This document shows, piece by piece, positions 58,461 to 64,000 of a DNA stretch of 64,000 nucleotides. The notes under the pieces are model-generated. The model made no database searches. It had not been told where the DNA came from and saw only the letters and a program-made list of their open reading frames with translations. Source of the stretch: Pomphorhynchus laevis. Taxonomy: Eukaryota; Acanthocephala; Palaeacanthocephala; Echinorhynchida; Pomphorhynchidae. The DNA is taken from assembly GCA_012934845.2 (NCBI GenBank), contig WNNJ02003593.1:186001-250000 (forward strand), in the 5' to 3' direction. Position 1 is the stretch's first letter, and the number at the start of each line of letters is the position of its first letter. Made by a program: the position numbers and the translations under genes.

Positions 58461-59742
58461 TGCAAGTCACAAACCTGAAATGCCTCACACTACTGTATCT
58501 AAACACACAATTCATGTTAGATCACGTGCAGAGTTAAAGTGCAACTCGTTTCAGTTCATATTATGTCCTCTGGCAATTTTTATGTTGAAAGAAACGGTCA
58601 AAACTCAAATTTTTCAGTCTATATTAAAAGAATAAAAAGTTAGCTACTGCAAAATAAGACTTATACTACTAACTACAAAAATGTATAGACCCGATTGCAC
58701 AAGCAGACATTAGCATGATGGCGGTGATTCTAAACCTGATGTGGATGTAGAATTAGCAAGATAAGGATGTGGATAAGACACTCAACGACAACGATATTTT
58801 TAATTTCGTTTGCTGCACGTAACAATATGATTATTGGTCATACCTTGTTTCGGCTTCCACTTACATACCGGCCTGACGGAATCGATCAGGTAACCTCTCA
58901 GCAATATTATACAATGTTATTATCAATGGCATATTTTACTTCTATAAACGGGATGTTAGAATTATGAGAACACCAGACTGTGATCTGATTACTATATTGT
59001 TCACATCAAATTCCATCGAAAGCTTCAACATGCAAAACCGATATCAAATCCTTCACTTAAGCTCAACTTGGAAAAGTCAAAGGACTAATGGATCTGACTA
59101 ATAAAAGTCATGAAGCACGCCTCTCTAACATAAATGTATAGATATCAGAAACATTTCAAAATAGTCTTGAATACCGCTTTAATTGACGAACAATCACTAC
59201 AAAGCCAAATATTTCTTTGACCAAATACAATAATAAGACCCTTAGGAACGCTTATTTTTTCAATGCTGTTGATAGGAAAAATTGAATAGCATCATAGATA
59301 ACGTTCAGTATTTATCACTACTTACAAGAGCGTATTGGCTGATGAATCGTCGTCTACGAGCAAAGTGTATATAACGATTAATCACAGTTTCTGTTGTTTC
59401 ATCGATATTACGACTCATCACTAGGAGATACTTCCTAATCCTAACCGCAGAGAAAGATTCATGGACAACAATCGATTTATAGACCCACTGTGCAAATTTA
59501 AAATGAGACTGTAATATTGTAAGTTACAAACGTGTAATTCATTACATTACTGTGTCATAGTTCACGATTCCGTAAACAATCTTATTCGTTGTCAATCGCA
59601 ATGATCATGAATAAATCGCTAACAATATTTATAATATAATAAATATTTATATATAATATTCGCCAATTATAGTGTTGCGATTGTGAAATAAATAGTTTGC
59701 ATGAACACAGTAGTATTTGACATGGCAGGTTTGTGACTTGCA
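58461..59742. mobile_element. Possible mobile element with short terminal inverted repeats
   Basis: TGCAAGTCACAAACCTG (58461-58477) is repeated in inverted orientation at 59726-59742, and similarity extends ~20 bp further inward. A related direct copy (TTGTAAGTTACAAACGTG) sits at ~59517-59534. No transposase is recognisable between them. Confidence 0.4.
58755..58970 (+). pseudogene. Possible RTE-type LINE endonuclease fragment
   Basis: A plus-strand frame contains LISFAARNNMIIGHTLF and then TYRPDGIDQV. This resembles the FAxxxNMxIxxTLF and SPDGxxxNQIDHV motifs of RTE-clade AP endonucleases. It is short, diverged and not followed by an RT. It lies inside the TIR-bounded 58461-59742 segment. 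I give it moderate-to-low weight. Confidence 0.35.
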
Positions 59743-59899
59743 GTGCCGCAGTCTCCAGTGCATTGTAATAATAATGATTTATTATCGTAATGATTTAACG
59801 CTTACTTTTTAATCTTTATATAAATATTGGACTCTTCTCTATTTTTATGCTAATTTACAATGAAGTCTGCTTACACAATATTTTAGATAAATAAAAGAT

Positions 59900-60475
59900 C
59901 CCAATGGGAGGTAATAGTTGCCCAATTATTGCTGACTTATTTTTTAAGCTTTATAGATTATGAATTTGTTCATAACTGTTTAAAAAATAAATCTAAATTA
60001 TATAAAGATATAAAATATATGTTTCGATATATTGAGGATATATGTACTTAATTTTAGCAATTTTTATTCAATAAGGGAACAAATTTATCCAGGTAGCCTT
60101 ATTCTTAATAAAACCAATATTAATGATAAAGAAGGTGTATATCTAGATATGAACATTAAATTAACATCAATTAAAACTACTTTTAATTTATATAGTAAAG
60201 ATGACATTTAAATTTACAAGACACATATTTTTACATGAGCATTCATGCATACCATACAATATAAGATATAATACATTAAATAATGAAATTTTAAGAATTG
60301 CAACAATATGTAACGATATTGGTTTTCTTCGAAATCATTTAAATAATTTAATAGATACATATTTTAAACTAGGTTACTATAAAAATAAAATCAAACAGAA
60401 AATAGTAAAATATATAAATCAACACAATATTATTAAAAAATATTTAATCTCTTAAGCGGAAATTTTTTATGGATA
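59900..60475 (+). pseudogene. Penelope-like RT, C-terminal fragment
   Basis: Plus-strand homologue of the second half of the 4009-5310 RT: PMGGNS-type motif near 59903, FRYIEDI near 60020, then an open piece 60201-60455 (FTRHIFLHEHSCIPYN, LRIATICNDIGFL, KIVKYINQHN). The catalytic RYIDD has become RYIED, and the frame is broken more than once. It opposes the 4009-5310 copy in orientation. Confidence 0.8.
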
Positions 60476-60815
60476 ATAAATAATATACTTTGCATTAGAA
60501 TAAGATAGTTGATAATCGAATTCCATTGTGTCGACGAATATGGTCCGAAACCAGACGACATAGCAGTTCTTCCTGATGACATATAATCCTTTTACTGATA
60601 CATCATATGTTATTTATTCGTCAATTCATAAAAATTGACTTATATTTTAAATTTCAATTTTAAATTTTAACTTGATGTAATTTATATAAAATCTTAAATA
60701 AAATTATTAAAGTATTAATATTATTTATAATTATTTTATTAATTATTATTTTATTTTTATTTATCATTATGTTTAATTAATAAACAATTCAATATACGTA
60801 GACTCAGTAGCCTGA
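60476..60815 (+). repeat. Penelope-like 3' terminal domain
   Basis: Follows the RT fragment. It keeps half of the terminal block (GGTCCGAAACCAGACGACAT then AGCAG and a TGATGAC tail, 60540-60585) and the AT-rich tail to ACGTAGACTCAG near 60800. The 5' half of the pseudoknot-capable block is lost. Confidence 0.6.
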
Positions 60816-61529
60816 TTTAATGTGACCCTATATAGATCTATACAAAGAGCAGTTGTGATGTCTCTTATTGATGAGTTGAAATAGCGACTAAACTGCAGGC
60901 AAGGATCCTTCGCTTCTGTTCCATTTTGCATATACAACAGTGATACATAAATTGCCAAAATATTGAATTTTTGATTAATTTACAAAATAGTTTAAAATTC
61001 ATTATAACACATATTTATGTTGCTGCATTTAATTTTATATATCAAATCAGCTAGGAGAGTCTACTTATTTTATACTATTGATGAATTGTCCAACAAATAT
61101 ATTTCAAATTAAACTCTTGAATGCCTTTTAAACACAAAAATCTTAATTCAAACTGTTAAATTTTTGTCTAAAATTTTTAACATTAGACTATAAAATTTTG
61201 AACATTATATTAGCTACGTTTGCATTTACAAATAAACTGCAGATATATGAAAAATATAATCTTACCTTTGTAAAACTATCATTTAAACTAGCACATATTG
61301 CTATGCTAATACAACTTTTATGAAAGACGATTACATAACAAATAATAGCTTTTTAGTCAAAATGACATGTGTGGTCTGTATATTTTATTTTGATATCTCA
61401 AATTCCCAATGCTTTCGTGTGTGTCAAACAAACGACCAATATTACAACATTATATTGGAAGAAATCGTGGTATGTTTAAAACGATTCCTTCACCGAATTC
61501 TTCAGCTATCGTAGCAAACAATTATTTTG
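60816..61529. other. No supported gene
   Basis: AT-rich sequence with a reversed copy of the PLE end motif near 61040-61070. Short open frames (60773-60958, 61320-61514) have no motifs. Confidence 0.4.
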
Positions 61530-61929
61530 AATTATTGATAATACACATGTTCAATCTCTAACATACAATTTCTACTAATATTATATTTTAATTTAAACTA
61601 TTTCATCTCAACTTACGACATTTGCTATAATAAAACTTGTGAATACTAATAAAATTATAATATTTATACATATGAATTATATCTAATATAACAAAAGAGT
61701 GGCTAATGGGCAGTAGATCAAAGCAAAATGGAAGTATAAATAATTAGAAATGTTATTAACATTATTTGATTGTTATTAATGATAATAACAATCAAATAAT
61801 AAATATTTAAAGAATAATATATAATTACAAATAAGTTCATAATTTTATATAAGATTTCACATAAATTAAAATTTTAAATTGAAATTTAAAATATAAGACA
61901 ATTTTTATGAATTGACTAATAAGTAATAT

Positions 61930-62110
61930 ACGATGTATCAGAATAAGGATTATAGGTCATCAGAAGGAACTGCTATGTAACTAGGGGCTAAATCCATGCT
62001 AATGAAGTATTTCCTCTGATGAAATTTGATTATCAAGTATCTTATTATAATACAAAGTTTATTATTAATTATCCATTCATAAAAATTTTCCGCTAAAATT
62101 ATAATATAAA
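61930..62110 (-). repeat. Penelope-like terminal block within duplication arm 2
   Basis: Similar to 3860-4035 (GGTCATCAG-AGGAACTGCTATG, then GTATTTCCTCTG and the CCATTCATAAAAATTT end), with a deletion that removes the first GGCCCC arm. It is present only in this duplication arm, so it arrived after the duplication or was lost from the other arm. Confidence 0.6.
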
Positions 62111-63096
62111 TATTATATTATAATATTCATATTTGTTATTATCTAATATAACAAAAGAGTAGCTAGTGGGCAGTAGATCAAAGCAAAAGGGAAGTATAAA
62201 TAATTAGAAATGTTATTAACATTATTTATTAAATTAGAAATAATAATTAAATAATATATTTATCTGGAACTGAAATCTGGAATGTAATTTGCTAGAACAG
62301 GTTATAAATTTTCTATAAATAATATAATTATTATTTATCCTAGCAGTACATTGATTGCAATATATAATTAAAATTATTGATTCGTTAAAATACACACATA
62401 GGGCAAACTGCTTATAATTAAAATCAAGATTTTATGACACGAACATTTTAAATGTGAATTTAATGATATACCGCCATTTTCAATGATATTCAATTTTGCA
62501 AAATTTTGAATTATAGATTTTATGCATACAATTTTTAATATATTCAACTGTATAAGTTCTAATGTGCAGAATATTAGGGGTTCGAATAGAATTTAAAATT
62601 ATTGTTATTAAATGGATCCAAGAAACAAATAACGATATAGTTTTATTTTAAATATTATTTTTAGAACAATTTTTGTTTTACAGTCTTGACATTTGTGAAG
62701 ATCCATCTAATAACGTTTAAGTTCTTAACTGAAATATATAACTCTCGTTGATTTAAAAAATTACGTAAAATATCGATCAACCATGCAAATTTATTGATTG
62801 CATACTTTTATCTTTTATACATTTCAAATAAATAATCATTATTACCTACCCTTATTAGTGGATCGTCACTTATCATTTGACGATTATTAATTCTGTCTGG
62901 TGACTGTTAGTAGTTATCCGAAATTTTCATTAATAATTCAAAATCATTCCATCTATATTGCGCAATTCAATAATACACAATACAATTTCGTTAACAAATG
63001 TTTTAGAATTTCAGATTTTATTTAAAAAGCTGAGAGTAACAGTCTGTAAAATTTGAAATAACTGGGTATTGCCTAAAATATACCTAAAATTCTATA

Positions 63097-63939
63097 ATGT
63101 ATTCGACAGCACCGGCATCAGCGTCGTTTAGTGCAGGTGATATACAAAGTACCGCATCCACAAATGACGAGATACCAATACTACCACAGTCATCGAATAC
63201 AGCGTCCACTTCATGGATGACCTCATTGAGTACTTCAATTAGTGGAACAACGCCGTCTAATAACAGTATCCCACTAACATCGCATGTGATAACATCCATG
63301 TCAAATCATAGGCCTGTTATTATTTATGCTGACACTAATCTCGCCCACCTTTTGTGCTTGCGACTGGCATTTTCCTTTAAAGCCGTTGACTACAGCATTT
63401 GTAGGATTGATTTAAATACCAACGAGCAATGCTCTGACGACTACAGAAGAGTTAATCCTAGTGGTGTGTTACCTGCTTTGATAGTATACGATGAAAGTTT
63501 ACGAATACGATTTCCAATTACTAACATCCAGTCGATATTGGAGTATATCGAAGAGCGTTGGCCACAGCAGCCATCTTTAATGCCCTCAGATCCGGTTAGG
63601 AGAGCAAAAACCCGTATGCTGATGTCGAAAATGATTGCTACACATGAAAATGACGACCTTGCCGATAGCTTTAATAGTCTAGAAATGTTCCTCGTGACGT
63701 ACGGATGCTGTCATCACAATGAGGGCAAATACAGTATGGGCGATGATGTTTCTCTTGCCGATTGCTGTTTACTGCCAATACTTTTACCACCACCACTGCA
63801 ACAACATTCTCGTATTAGTAGCCTTCCTGAGAATCTTTCTAAAGTAGCGAGAAATCTTTTAGAGCTTGAAGCCGTTAAATTAACAATGACCTCAGAAATA
63901 GAACCTAATGTAGTGTTTGCGGCTTTGAGAGAACTTTAA
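63097..63939 (+). CDS. SspA-like glutathione S-transferase-fold protein, copy 2
   Basis: A 280-aa intronless frame identical to copy 1 (23904-24746) except for three residues: Asn55 for Ser, Lys171 for Arg and Ile180 for Met. The domain layout is the same: Ser/Thr-rich extension, Met68 as an alternative start (63298) giving the 213-aa bacterial-like core, thioredoxin-like half with NPSGVLPALIV, and helical half with YSMGDDVSLADCC. A TATA-like TATTTAAAAAG lies at 63019-63029. Both copies are open, so either both are functional, the duplication is very recent, or one arm is an assembly haplotype. Confidence 0.8.
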   Translation: MYSTAPASASFSAGDIQSTASTNDEIPILPQSSNTASTSWMTSLSTSISGTTPSNNSIPLTSHVITSMSNHRPVIIYADTNLAHLLCLRLAFSFKAVDYSICRIDLNTNEQCSDDYRRVNPSGVLPALIVYDESLRIRFPITNIQSILEYIEERWPQQPSLMPSDPVRRAKTRMLMSKMIATHENDDLADSFNSLEMFLVTYGCCHHNEGKYSMGDDVSLADCCLLPILLPPPLQQHSRISSLPENLSKVARNLLELEAVKLTMTSEIEPNVVFAALREL

Positions 63940-64000
63940 TATTTTTATAACCTGTTTTATTAACTGTATTTTGTTGTCTAACGGATCATTATAGTACTTT

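Larger units (their letters stand above)
61530..64000 (+). repeat. Inverted duplication, arm 2 (contains GST-like gene)
   Basis: Reverse complement of 23844-25770, running off the window end. Within it, ~470 bp at about 61770-62140 are extra. This insert includes a minus-sense PLE terminal block (61930-62045) and is bracketed by two ~90-bp copies of the flank sequence (61684-61770 and 62148-62235; landmark GGGCAGTAGATCAAAGCAAAA). Confidence 0.85.

Overview
The window looks like a repeat-dense, AT-rich stretch of an invertebrate (probably arthropod) nuclear genome. The evidence is the mix of LINE clades, Penelope-like elements, a Ty3-like fossil and a satellite array, with no operons and almost no host coding sequence. 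I cannot name the species. The only non-mobile gene I can support is a two-copy, intronless glutathione S-transferase-fold gene resembling bacterial SspA, at 23904-24746 (-) and 63097-63939 (+). The copies form the core of a ~1.9 kb inverted duplication about 38 kb apart.

Layout: 1-9660 is very AT-rich and full of decayed Penelope-like (PLE) copies, one with a long RT frame (4009-5310), plus recurring PLE terminal sequences that can form a pseudoknot. 10380-14920 holds a Ty3-like gag fossil split by a complete APE-type LINE (10953-14845) with two intact ORFs and a 14-bp target-site duplication. 16690-22440 carries LINE remnants, including a minus-strand relative of the intact LINE. 23844-25770 is the first GST duplication arm. 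26695-44060 is a pile of CR1/L2-like LINEs in both orientations, with two restriction-like-endonuclease (RLE) LINEs nested among them. 44060-47100 is unassigned sequence with a long near-perfect hairpin and smaller inverted repeats. 47100-53085 holds two related, pyrimidine-rich-sense LINEs. One ends in a satellite monomer and a 16-bp minisatellite, the other in a 257-bp satellite array (53085-56083). 56083-61500 is AT-rich with a TIR-like element and another PLE. The second GST arm closes the window.

The most interesting signal is in the ~257-bp satellite. Each monomer carries all three strands of a hammerhead ribozyme, with perfect 5-bp stems I, II and III in the consensus, but in a permuted order. 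That order needs either two neighbouring monomers or a pseudoknot to assemble the fold. A second candidate RNA fold, HDV-like in layout, lies at the PLE ends and shows a compensatory change.
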